Part shown: positions 7,491 through 14,920 of the stretch, piece by piece
Layout of the letters: each line of letters begins with the position of its first letter
How positions within the stretch are numbered: position 1 is the first letter of the stretch
NCBI GenBank assembly: GCA_016703945.1
Contig: JADJBC010000019.1
Coordinates: 1-28,481 of the forward strand
Direction of reading: 5' to 3'
DNA: 28,481 bases
Source of the DNA: Candidatus Aalborgicola danicus
Lineage (GTDB): Bacteria > Pseudomonadota > Gammaproteobacteria > Burkholderiales > Burkholderiaceae_C
Translations under genes and position numbers: made by a program
The notes under the pieces: model-generated
Database searches by the model: none
Seen by the model: the letters and a program-made list of their open reading frames with translations, nothing else
What the model was told of the DNA's origin: nothing

Positions 7491-9398
7491 ATGAATAAAC
7501 TGAAAATGCACAGCCCTGACCTGACGCAGGCCAACATCGATAAATTGGCGGAGCTGTTCCCAGGCTGCATTGCGGAGGCCCGTGGCGCTGATGGCGCGGT
7601 CATGCGCAGCATCGACTTTGACCAGTTGCGCCAGGAGCTTTCCAGCGGCATCGTCGAAGGCCCGCAAGAACGTTACCAACTCAACTGGCCCGGCAAACGG
7701 GAGGCGCTGCTGACGGCCAATGCGCCAATTGCCAAGACATTGCGTCCTTGCCGGGAAGAGAGTGTGGACTTTGACACCACGCAGAACCTGTTTATCGAAG
7801 GGGACAACCTTGATGCGCTCAAATTGCTGCAAGAAACCTACCTGAACAAGGTCAAGATGATTTACATCGACCCGCCGTACAACACGGGAAACGACTTTAT
7901 CTATGAAGACGACTTTGCGGAGGATGCAGAGTCGTATTTCAAGAAGTCAAACCAGATGGACGATGCCGGTCAACGCATGATCGCAAATGCGGAAACAAAT
8001 GGCCGCTTCCACTCTGATTGGCTATCAATGATCTATCCCAGATTGAAACTGGCGCGAAACCTGTTAAGAGACGATGGGTGTGTTCATCTTCAATTGATGA
8101 CAATGAAGTTCAACTTAAAGAAGCTGTGCGACGAGGTTTTTGGCGAGACAACTTCCTGTTTCAGGTGACAGTACTCTGCAAACCAATGGCGGTCGCAGGA
8201 TAAGTTCGTTGCTAACTGCCATGAGTACTTGATTGGCTATTCAAAAAGCGCGATGGAGAAGGGTCAGCTTGATGTTCCCAAGTCGTTAGATGAGGTTGAA
8301 GAGAACTACAAACTTTCCGATGCTCGCGGTGCGAATCGCGAACTTGAACCGGAACACACATGACAAAAAGCCGATGAACGCAAGTCGCTGCAATATGAAA
8401 TTACATACCAGGCGGAGGTGTCATCAAACCCCTGCGGAATACAAGCGGGTCTGTACCAATTTGGGAGGATAGGCTTGGAGGATGCTGAACATGGGGCGTT
8501 GTGAAGGCAAATAAGCCATGGCTTGATGAGGTTGTCGCGCTAAGGAACTTGAAGGACGCGTGGAAAAGTCATCGCAAGGGGAAGCCGCTGGCATTCAGGA
8601 TCAGCGGGCCTGATGGAACCAAGAAAGTCAATCAGAGGTTGAAGGGCTTCGATGGGTGAAAAGGGCTATTTAGTTTTCCGAAGCCGACTGGGTTAATCAA
8701 GAAGTTCCAGAGTTCACAGTAATCAAATTGCTCGGAAGGAAAGTCTTCGTCCGTTTTGGACCTTTTTCGGGCTCTGCAACTATGGCGCAGGCTGCGATGG
8801 AGCTGAATGCGGAAGATGGGGGAAGCAGGCGCTGGCTCATTGGTACAAATGCCGGAGGCTTGCGATGAAACCAGCGACGCCTACAAAGCGGGCTTGAAGA
8901 ACATCGCTGAAATCGGTAAAGAACGAATCCGGCGGGCCGGAAAGAAAATTCAAGCAGGACAACGCTGGAAAGCCGGGCATCGATAGGCTTGATGTTGGGT
9001 TCCGCGTACTCAAAATCGATAGCTCCAACATGAAGGAGGTGTTCTACACCCCCGACGCCGTATCCCAAGACCTGCTATCCGATCATGGTCAACAACATCC
9101 GCGAAGACCGCACACCCGAAGACCTGCTGTTCCAGGTGCTGCTGGACTGGGGCGTGGACCTGGCGCTGCCCATTGCCAAGGAAACCATCGCAGGTAAGAC
9201 GGTGTACTTTGTGGATGGCAACGCGCTGGCCGCATGCTTTGACGAGGGTGTCAGTGAAGAATTCGTGAAGCTACTGGCCAAGCGTGAACCACTGCGCGCG
9301 GTTTTCCGCGATGCGGCTTTGCCACCGACAGCGTGAAGATCAACGTGGAGCAAATCTTCAAGCTGATGAGCCCCAGCACCGAAGTCAAAACGATTTGA
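7491..9398 (+). CDS. mod: Type III restriction-modification DNA methyltransferase (Mod), heavily frame-broken
   Basis: An N6-adenine DNA methyltransferase of the beta class (catalytic motif before the SAM motif), the recognition and modification subunit of a type III system. Residues 1-224 are clean and include FIEGDNLDALKLLQETYLNK and the catalytic DPPYNTGNDF (D127). From about 8150 to 9080 the reading jumps among frames many times. Ordered family segments are still legible: FVANCHEYLIGYSKSA (about 8205-8260), SFPKPTGLIKKF (about 8669-8706), the SAM-binding FSGSATMAQAAMELNAEDGG (about 8762-8821), then AGLKNIAEIGKERIRRAGKK. The C-terminus is clean from about 9085 except for a missing base near 9314. 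It ends at TGA 9396-9398. The overall span equals about 636 codons, normal for Mod, so nothing large is lost. Sequencing error is more likely than decay but is not proven. Confidence 0.8.
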
Positions 9399-9409
9399 GC
9401 GGCCCGACC

Positions 9410-12400
9410 ATGAAGCTCAAATTCAAAAAACAGGCCTACCAGACCAATGCAGTGGATGCCGTGGCAGATTGCTTTGCCGGGCAACCCAAGCGCGAAGGGC
9501 TCAATTACCGGGTGGACCCTGGCCGTGCCGTGGATGCCGGTGGCCAGGCGGTGGCAGCGCTGGAAACCGTGGGTTTCAAGAATGCCGATCTGGCGTTAAC
9601 GCCGGGCCAGTTGCTGGAAAACATCCATGCCGTGCAGCGCAGGCAAAACCTGCCACTGTCCGCCGCGCTGGTCAAAACCAAGGTGTGCGACATCAATCTG
9701 GACGTGGAAATGGAGACGGGCACGGGCAAGACCTATTGCTACGTCAAAAGCATGTTCGAGCTGAACGCCCGGTATGGGTGGAGCAAGTTCATTGTGGTGG
9801 TGCCCAGCATTGCCATCCGTGAGGGGGTGTTCAAGTCGCTGGAAATCACCGCCGAGCACTTTCTGGACGAGTACAAGAAGCGCGCCCGGTTCTTCATTTA
9901 CAACTCCAAGCAGTTGCACAACTTGGAGAGCTTTTCCAGCGACGCGGGCATCAACGTCATGGTGATTAACGTGCAGGCCTTCAATGCCACGGGCAAGGAC
10001 GCACGCCGAATTTACGAAGAGCTGGACGACTTCCAGTCCCGCAGGCCCATTGATGTGATCAGCGCCAACCGGCCCATCCTGTTCCTGGATGAGCCGCAGA
10101 AGATGGAAGGCGGCAAAACGCTGGATTCGCTGGCCAACTTCAAGCCGCTGGCGGTGCTTCGCTACTCAGCCACACACAAGACGGCCCACAACAAGATTCA
10201 CCGGCTGGACGCGCTGGATGCGTACAACCAGAAGCTGGTCAAGAAAATTGCGGTGCGCGGCATATCGGTCAAGGGCCTGACCGGCACCAATGCCTACCTG
10301 TATTTGGAGTCCATCGAGGTGTCCACCGCTGCGCCCGTGGCGCGGGTGGAGCTGGAAATCAAGCAGAACAACGGCATCAAGCGTGTGCTGCGCAAGCTGT
10401 CCCGCAATGACAACCTGTTCGACCTGTCTGGCGACTTGGAGCAGTACCGGGGCTTTGTGGTGGCCGACATCAATGCGCTGACCAACACGGTGACCTTCAC
10501 CAATGGGCATGAGCTGGTGGCGGGCGAGGCCACGGGCGATGTCAGTGAATCGGCCTTGCGCCGCATCCAGATCCGCGAAGCGGTCAAAGCCCATTTTGAG
10601 AAAGAGCAGGCCCTGTTTGCCCAGGGCATCAAGGTGCTGTCGCTGTTTTTCATTGACGCGGTCAGTAAGTACCGCAGCTATACCGACGCGGGCGAGCAGA
10701 ACGGCGAGTACGCCCAGATGTTTGAGGAAGAGTACAACCAGCAACTGGCCGAGGTGCAGACGCTGGAAGACACGCCGTACAACCGGTATCTCAAAGGCAT
10801 TGCGACCACCCAAACGCACAACGGTTACTTCTCCATCGACAAGAAGACCAAGCGCATGGTGGACCCCGAGACGGGCAAAAAGTCCACCGAAGCCGACGAC
10901 GTGGATGCGTATGACCTGATCTTGAAGGACAAGGAGCGACTGCTGTCGTTTGAAGAGCCGGTGCGGTTTATCTTCTCGCACTCCGCTTTGCGGGAGGGTT
11001 GGGACAACCCCAACGTGTTCGTGATCTGCACTTTGAAGCACAGCGACAACACGGTAAGCCGCCGCCAGGAAGTCGGGCGCGGGCTGCGTTTATCTGTCAA
11101 TCAACATGGCGACCGCATGGACAACGCGGCCACGGTGCACCAAATCAACGTGCTTACGGTGGTGGCCAGTGAGAGCTACAAGGACTTTGTGACCGCCTTG
11201 CAGCGTGATATCAGTGAGGGATTGTCGGAGCGGCCACGGGAGGCCAACGAGTCTTATTTCACCGGCAAGGTGCTCAAAACCACAGCCGGTGACGTGGACG
11301 TAACCCCGCAACTGGCCAAGCAGATATACAAGTACCTGCTTAAAAACGACTACACCGACGACAAAGACCGCATCGCCGATGCGTACCACGAGGCCAAGAA
11401 AGAGGGCACGCTTGCAGCGTTGCCGCCCGAGTTGGCGGCGCATGCCGATGCCGTGTTTGCACTGATCGACAGTGTGTTCAGCGATGCGAAGTTGCCATTG
11501 CCGGAGGACGACCGCAAGGCCAAAACCAATCCGCTGAACGCCAATTTCGAGAAAGCCGAGTTCAAGGCGCTGTGGAATCGCATCAACCGCAAGGCCGCTT
11601 ACACGGTGGAATTTGAAACCCCGGAGCTGGTGGCCAAGTGCGTGAAGGCCTTGGAAGCCGAGCTAAAAGTCAGCCCCATGCAGTACACCGTGGTGGCCGG
11701 GGAGCAGGCCGACACCGCAACCTATGACGGTATCCGGCAGGGCGAATCGTTCAAAGTGACCGAGTCCACGACGGATTTTCACCGTGCGTCAGCCCATTCC
11801 GCCGTCAAATACGACCTGATTGGCCGACTGGCCGGAGAGACGCAACTGACCCGCGCGACCGTGGCCAGTGTCTTGCAGGGCATCAACAAAGCCGTGTTCA
11901 GTCAGTACCGCACGAACCCGGAAGACTTCATGCAGAAGGCCGCGCGCCTGATGAATGAGCAGAAGGCGACCGTGATCGTGGAGCACATTGCCTACGACCC
12001 CACGGGTGACACGCACACCATGGACATCTTCACCCAGGACAAGCCGAAGGAAGATTTCAGCAAGGCGGTGAAGGCCGACCACCACATTTACGACTACGTG
12101 TTCACCGACTCCAAGAACGAGCGCGACTTTGTGCGCGAGCTGGACACCAGCACTGCCGTGGTGGTGTATGCCAAGCTGCCGCGTGGCTTTTTCATACCCA
12201 CCCCGGTTGGCAACTACAACCCCGACTGGGCCATTGCGTTCCAGGAAGGCAAGGTCAAGCACGTCTACTTTGTTGCCGAAACCAAGGGCTCCATGTCCAG
12301 CATGGACCTGCGGAAAATCGAGGAAAGCAAGATCGAATGCGCCCGCAAGTTCTTCGCCAAAATCACATCCGACCAGGTCAAGTACGACGTGGTGGATGGG

Positions 12401-12430
12401 TATGGGAAGCTGATGGAGCTGGTGGCGTAG
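9410..12430 (+). CDS. res: Type III restriction enzyme, Res helicase/nuclease subunit
   Basis: A 1006-residue ATP-dependent restriction subunit acting with Mod on unmethylated DNA. The start at 9410 (MKLKFKKQAYQTNAV) lies 11 bases after the mod stop. Motifs: Walker A ETGTGKT (GTGKT at about 104-108), Walker B DEPQ at 227-230 in place of the more usual DEAH or DEPH, SAT at about 252-254, motif VI QEVGRGLR at 553-560, and a C-terminal PD-(D/E)XK nuclease with NPDWAI (D939) and AETKG (E957, K959). All catalytic positions are present and the frame is intact over 3 kb, unlike the preceding mod. The length is typical for Res. It is the last gene of the operon and faces the integrase. Confidence 0.92.
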   Translation: MKLKFKKQAYQTNAVDAVADCFAGQPKREGLNYRVDPGRAVDAGGQAVAALETVGFKNADLALTPGQLLENIHAVQRRQNLPLSAALVKTKVCDINLDVEMETGTGKTYCYVKSMFELNARYGWSKFIVVVPSIAIREGVFKSLEITAEHFLDEYKKRARFFIYNSKQLHNLESFSSDAGINVMVINVQAFNATGKDARRIYEELDDFQSRRPIDVISANRPILFLDEPQKMEGGKTLDSLANFKPLAVLRYSATHKTAHNKIHRLDALDAYNQKLVKKIAVRGISVKGLTGTNAYLYLESIEVSTAAPVARVELEIKQNNGIKRVLRKLSRNDNLFDLSGDLEQYRGFVVADINALTNTVTFTNGHELVAGEATGDVSESALRRIQIREAVKAHFEKEQALFAQGIKVLSLFFIDAVSKYRSYTDAGEQNGEYAQMFEEEYNQQLAEVQTLEDTPYNRYLKGIATTQTHNGYFSIDKKTKRMVDPETGKKSTEADDVDAYDLILKDKERLLSFEEPVRFIFSHSALREGWDNPNVFVICTLKHSDNTVSRRQEVGRGLRLSVNQHGDRMDNAATVHQINVLTVVASESYKDFVTALQRDISEGLSERPREANESYFTGKVLKTTAGDVDVTPQLAKQIYKYLLKNDYTDDKDRIADAYHEAKKEGTLAALPPELAAHADAVFALIDSVFSDAKLPLPEDDRKAKTNPLNANFEKAEFKALWNRINRKAAYTVEFETPELVAKCVKALEAELKVSPMQYTVVAGEQADTATYDGIRQGESFKVTESTTDFHRASAHSAVKYDLIGRLAGETQLTRATVASVLQGINKAVFSQYRTNPEDFMQKAARLMNEQKATVIVEHIAYDPTGDTHTMDIFTQDKPKEDFSKAVKADHHIYDYVFTDSKNERDFVRELDTSTAVVVYAKLPRGFFIPTPVGNYNPDWAIAFQEGKVKHVYFVAETKGSMSSMDLRKIEESKIECARKFFAKITSDQVKYDVVDGYGKLMELVA

Positions 12431-12454
12431 GGGAGGGACAAATTGTCCCCCTCC
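12431..12454. terminator. Bidirectional hairpin between convergent res and integrase genes
   Basis: GGGACA at 12435-12440 pairs with TGTCCC at 12444-12449 around a three-base loop, with further G/C pairing outside. It starts directly after the res stop and lies 13 bases before the integrase stop, so it can serve both convergent genes. There is no long T tract. Confidence 0.5.
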
Positions 12455-12466
12455 TTTGGTGTTGGC

Positions 12467-13954
12467 TTATGGGGGTGATTGCACCATCAGGTTAGCCAGC
12501 CTTTGGCCCAGGGCATCGAACGCCTTGACCTGTTCAGCCTCGCGCCGGTCTTGGATGTAAAGACCGCTCATGCCCTGCTTGATGTGGTTTTCGCATTCGT
12601 TGATCACGTCGTTGGAGATGCCGAGTTGACTCATTAGCGTGGACGCGGTGCGGCGCAGGTCGTGCGCAGTCCAGCGGCCACCTTCCAGCACCAGCGCGTC
12701 AACGGACTTGGTTCTGTTTTGCAGGCGCGCGCTTTCGCTGCTTTGGCGGTCGGCCAGTTGTTTGCCAAATGACTTGACGCACACCGGCCCAGTGGCCCGG
12801 CTATCGGGAAAGACCCAGGCCACTGGCTTGCTGGTGACGCGATCCGCTTCGCGCAGGGTGGCCAACTCGGTGAACTGCTGCACGGCGAAGTCGCTCAGGT
12901 GGATCAGGTGATCGCGTTGGTTCTTGGTGGTGGGCAAGTACCAGGTGCGGGCTTGCAGATCAACAAACCCGAGTTGCACAGCGCCAGACTTTTGCGCCGT
13001 GTTGTGCGCGTCTACCGTGGCCTGTAATGCCTGCTGCTGGGGCTTGGCATCGGCCCACACCGCGCCCATCAGCTCACCGATGCGGCAGCCGGTTGCCAGA
13101 ATCAGCCACAGCCCAAGGACGGTGCGCCTGCTGAGGTTGGCGGTGGGCAGTTGCTTGACCAGTGCGGCCAGTTCGTCGTTTGACAGCACCCGGTCGCGCT
13201 TGATGTCTTTGCCGCCGACCTTGCGTTTGCTGATCAACTCAATCGGGCTGTGTTCGATGATTTCACGCTCAGCGGCGAAGCGAAACATTTGCTTGAGGTC
13301 GGCCAACAGCATGTTGGCGGTGCGCAGCTTGCCTTCGGCTTTGACGGCATCCAGGATGGCGAGGATGTCGGCCTTGCGCACGTCCATGACGGCGATTTCG
13401 CCCAACGTGGCAAACACCCGCCGGTCGAACTGCTCGCGCACATACTGACCGCCGTCTTTGCGCCCGATGCGCTTGCCGTCGCCGCCGATGTGCGGAGCCA
13501 GCTCAGTCGCGGCCCAGCGCTCGAAAACCTGTTTGACGGTCAGCCGCCGCTGCCGGTCCAGTTCGGCCTGTTGCTCAGCCGTTGCCGCAGCGCGTTTGTC
13601 TTTGTCCGCCTGCTGGCGCGCGTCTTCGCTGGCTTGCAAGCGCTCGGCCTCAAGTTTGGCAAAGTGCTGGCGCAGGTCGCGGGCACCATCTTTGTATTGC
13701 TTTGACCAGCCCGCCGCCTTTTCGCGGGCTGCCGCCAGGGTCAGATAGCCTTCCCGGCCTTTGGGGTCGTAGGCACCCACCGCAAGGGTGTCGCGCTGGC
13801 CGGTGCTGGTGGTATAACGAAAATAGAACGACCGCTCACCACCCGGTGTGATCCTGCCCAAGAACCGGCCAGCGCCGCGTGGTGCCGGGTCTGTAAACCA
13901 CTGGTCAGCGCCGTTTGGCTTTGACCCCATTTCTTTGTCTGTGATGATGCCCAT
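12467..13954 (-). CDS. int: P4-type tyrosine recombinase (site-specific integrase)
   Basis: A 495-residue phage/island integrase that catalyses insertion into and excision from the tRNA-Arg attachment site. The N-terminal 90 residues form a DUF4102-like arm-binding domain (RFLGRITPGGERSFYFRY). A charged Ala/Glu/Gln linker at about 97-135 precedes the core-binding domain. The catalytic set is complete: R291 in TGCRIGELMG, K344 in PTTKNQ, H431 and R434 in HDLRRT, H457 in ENHIKQG, and nucleophile Y466 in SGLYIQ. The start at 13954 has AGCAGG upstream. The gene points away from the attachment scar at 14147-14191, about 190 bases from its start, and tandem repeats lie between. The frame is intact, so it is plausibly active. 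Confidence 0.93.
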   Translation of the reverse strand: MGIITDKEMGSKPNGADQWFTDPAPRGAGRFLGRITPGGERSFYFRYTTSTGQRDTLAVGAYDPKGREGYLTLAAAREKAAGWSKQYKDGARDLRQHFAKLEAERLQASEDARQQADKDKRAAATAEQQAELDRQRRLTVKQVFERWAATELAPHIGGDGKRIGRKDGGQYVREQFDRRVFATLGEIAVMDVRKADILAILDAVKAEGKLRTANMLLADLKQMFRFAAEREIIEHSPIELISKRKVGGKDIKRDRVLSNDELAALVKQLPTANLSRRTVLGLWLILATGCRIGELMGAVWADAKPQQQALQATVDAHNTAQKSGAVQLGFVDLQARTWYLPTTKNQRDHLIHLSDFAVQQFTELATLREADRVTSKPVAWVFPDSRATGPVCVKSFGKQLADRQSSESARLQNRTKSVDALVLEGGRWTAHDLRRTASTLMSQLGISNDVINECENHIKQGMSGLYIQDRREAEQVKAFDALGQRLANLMVQSPP

Positions 13955-13966
13955 GACCTGCTTTCC

Positions 13967-14030
13967 AGTTGCCGTTCGGTTGCCGTTTCTCCCGGCTGGT
14001 TGCCGTTCAGTTGCCGTTTCTCGCTAGCTG
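13967..14030. repeat. Two tandem 32-bp repeats holding four GTTGCCGTT boxes, upstream of int
   Basis: Copy 1 (13967-13998) and copy 2 (about 13999-14030) each hold two GTTGCCGTT boxes about 11 bases apart, followed by TCTC and ending in GCTG. The block begins 12 bases upstream of the integrase start and precedes an AT-rich stretch and the tRNA scar. The layout fits integrase or excisionase arm-type binding sites, or an operator that autoregulates int. Confidence 0.65.
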
Positions 14031-14146
14031 TCATTGTACATCTTAGGTTGAATTAGGACGCTAAAGTTTCGTAAGTTGTTGATTTGTAATGAATAAAATA
14101 AATACCACGGATGCAGTTGTTTCTTTTGGAACGCAGTTTGTATTGA

Positions 14147-14191
14147 CTACGAACCAAGGGGTCGTGGGTTCAATTCCTGCCAGCCGCACCA
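14147..14191 (+). other. Attachment-site scar: 3' half of tRNA-Arg(ACG)
   Basis: From CTACGAACCAAG the sequence reads as an anticodon loop (ACG) with the 3' anticodon strand, then a variable loop, a T-arm containing GGGTTCAATTCC, the acceptor 3' strand CAGCCGC, discriminator A and CCA (14189-14191). The 5' half is absent: no GCGGCTG acceptor partner occurs upstream, and the 5' anticodon strand is ATTGA rather than CTTGG. A tRNA terminator follows. This is the classical product of tRNA-targeted integration, with the crossover in or near the anticodon arm. An intact tRNA-Arg is predicted at the unseen left end. Confidence 0.8.
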
Positions 14192-14198
14192 AAAAGTG

Positions 14199-14231
14199 AA
14201 GGCCTGTGACTGAAAAGTTGCAGGCCTTTTT
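14199..14231 (+). terminator. Rho-independent terminator behind the tRNA-Arg 3' half
   Basis: AAGGCCTG (14199-14206) pairs with CAGGCCTT (14221-14228) and is followed by a T tract (CTTTTTCTT). It originally belonged to the tRNA-Arg gene and now follows only the orphan 3' half. It marks the first chromosomal sequence outside the element. Confidence 0.8.
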
Positions 14232-14284
14232 CTTATTCTGAATCTGTAGGGTTTCATCCCCATGGGCTTTAGGCGTGCCATTTC

Positions 14285-14838
14285 ATGAGCAAGGCTTTCA
14301 CCAAAGAGTCAGACAACGCAGACGATGACGACGATCTGCAATTGCCCCCATTCCTACCGGCGGCAAGAACTACATCACGCCCAAAGGCTACTCCGCATTG
14401 CGCAACGAATGGCTGGATCTGATGGACAACGAGCGTCCCAGGATGGTCGAGGCGGTTTTCTGGGCTGCCAGCAACGGTGACCGCTCCGAGAATGGCGACT
14501 ACCTCTACGGCAAAAAACGCCTGCGCGAGATTGACCGACGCATTCGTTTCCTGACCAAACGGCTCGAAATTGCCGAAGTGACCAATCCATCCTTGCACCA
14601 TGGCAACGACCAGATTTTCTTTGGTGCGACGGTCACCTATGCGGATGAATCCGGTCAGGAGCGCACTGTCACCATCACAGGGATTGATGAAGCCAACAGC
14701 GCGAAAGGGGAGGTCAGCTGGATTTCGCCGGTGGCGCGCACCTTGCTGAAGGCGCGCACGGGCGATGTGCTAAAGCTGGTGATGCCGGGTCGTGTCGAGG
14801 AAATTGAGGTAATGGAGGTCAGTTACCCCGCTCCGTAG
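14285..14838 (+). CDS. greB: Transcription elongation factor GreB (one frame break)
   Basis: GreB binds the RNA polymerase secondary channel and stimulates cleavage of backtracked RNA. The N-terminus MSKAFTKESDNADDDDD has the acidic patch common in betaproteobacterial GreB. The coiled-coil part (ASNGDRSENGDYLYGKKRLR) and the C-terminal FKBP-like domain (GDQ-type strands ending in VEEIEVMEVSYPAP) follow. A missing base in the C run at about 14344-14348 shifts the frame. Adding one C restores PPIPTGGKNYITPKGY and a 184-residue protein. The start ATG at 14285 has a poor ribosome-binding site. It is the first intact-order chromosomal gene beside the island scar, and converges on spoT. Confidence 0.9.
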
Positions 14839-14897
14839 TGGCGGGTTTCGATCGGGTAAGCGATGATTTGCTGGAGCCCGAAGTGTTATCGCTGATG

Positions 14898-14920
14898 CCC
14901 CCGGGAGGACCACCGGGCGT
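14898..14920. terminator. GC-rich hairpin between convergent greB and spoT
   Basis: CCCGG and CCGGG arms flank GAGGACCA just after the spoT stop, in the 80-bp convergent gap. It has no T tract, so termination activity is uncertain. Confidence 0.3.

Larger units (their letters stand above)
1..14191. mobile_element. One end of an integrative element inserted in a tRNA-Arg gene
   Basis: The segment holds an AlpA-type regulator, a primase-like gene, a restriction/helicase operon and a P4-type tyrosine integrase. It stops abruptly at an orphan tRNA 3' half (14147-14191), beyond which ordinary chromosomal genes (greB, spoT, rpoZ) begin. P4-type integrases commonly recombine within tRNA genes and leave a 3' fragment at one end and a rebuilt intact tRNA at the other. 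The left end lies outside the window, so total size and any conjugation or packaging genes are unknown. It could be a P4-like satellite, a genomic island or a larger conjugative element; the visible genes do not decide. Confidence 0.85.

Noticed and set aside
10166..11041. Long minus-strand open frame (291 codons) inside res
   Set aside because: Antisense shadow of the well-supported Res gene; low-complexity Val/Gly/Leu/His composition typical of reversed GC-rich coding sequence, with no motif.
13967..14030. Short CRISPR array
   Set aside because: Only two copies directly adjoining each other without unique spacers, no cas genes, and a position typical of integrase-binding sites.
14147..14191. 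Functional tRNA-Arg gene
   Set aside because: Only the 3' half is present; no acceptor partner strand or D-arm upstream, so it is a scar rather than a working tRNA.
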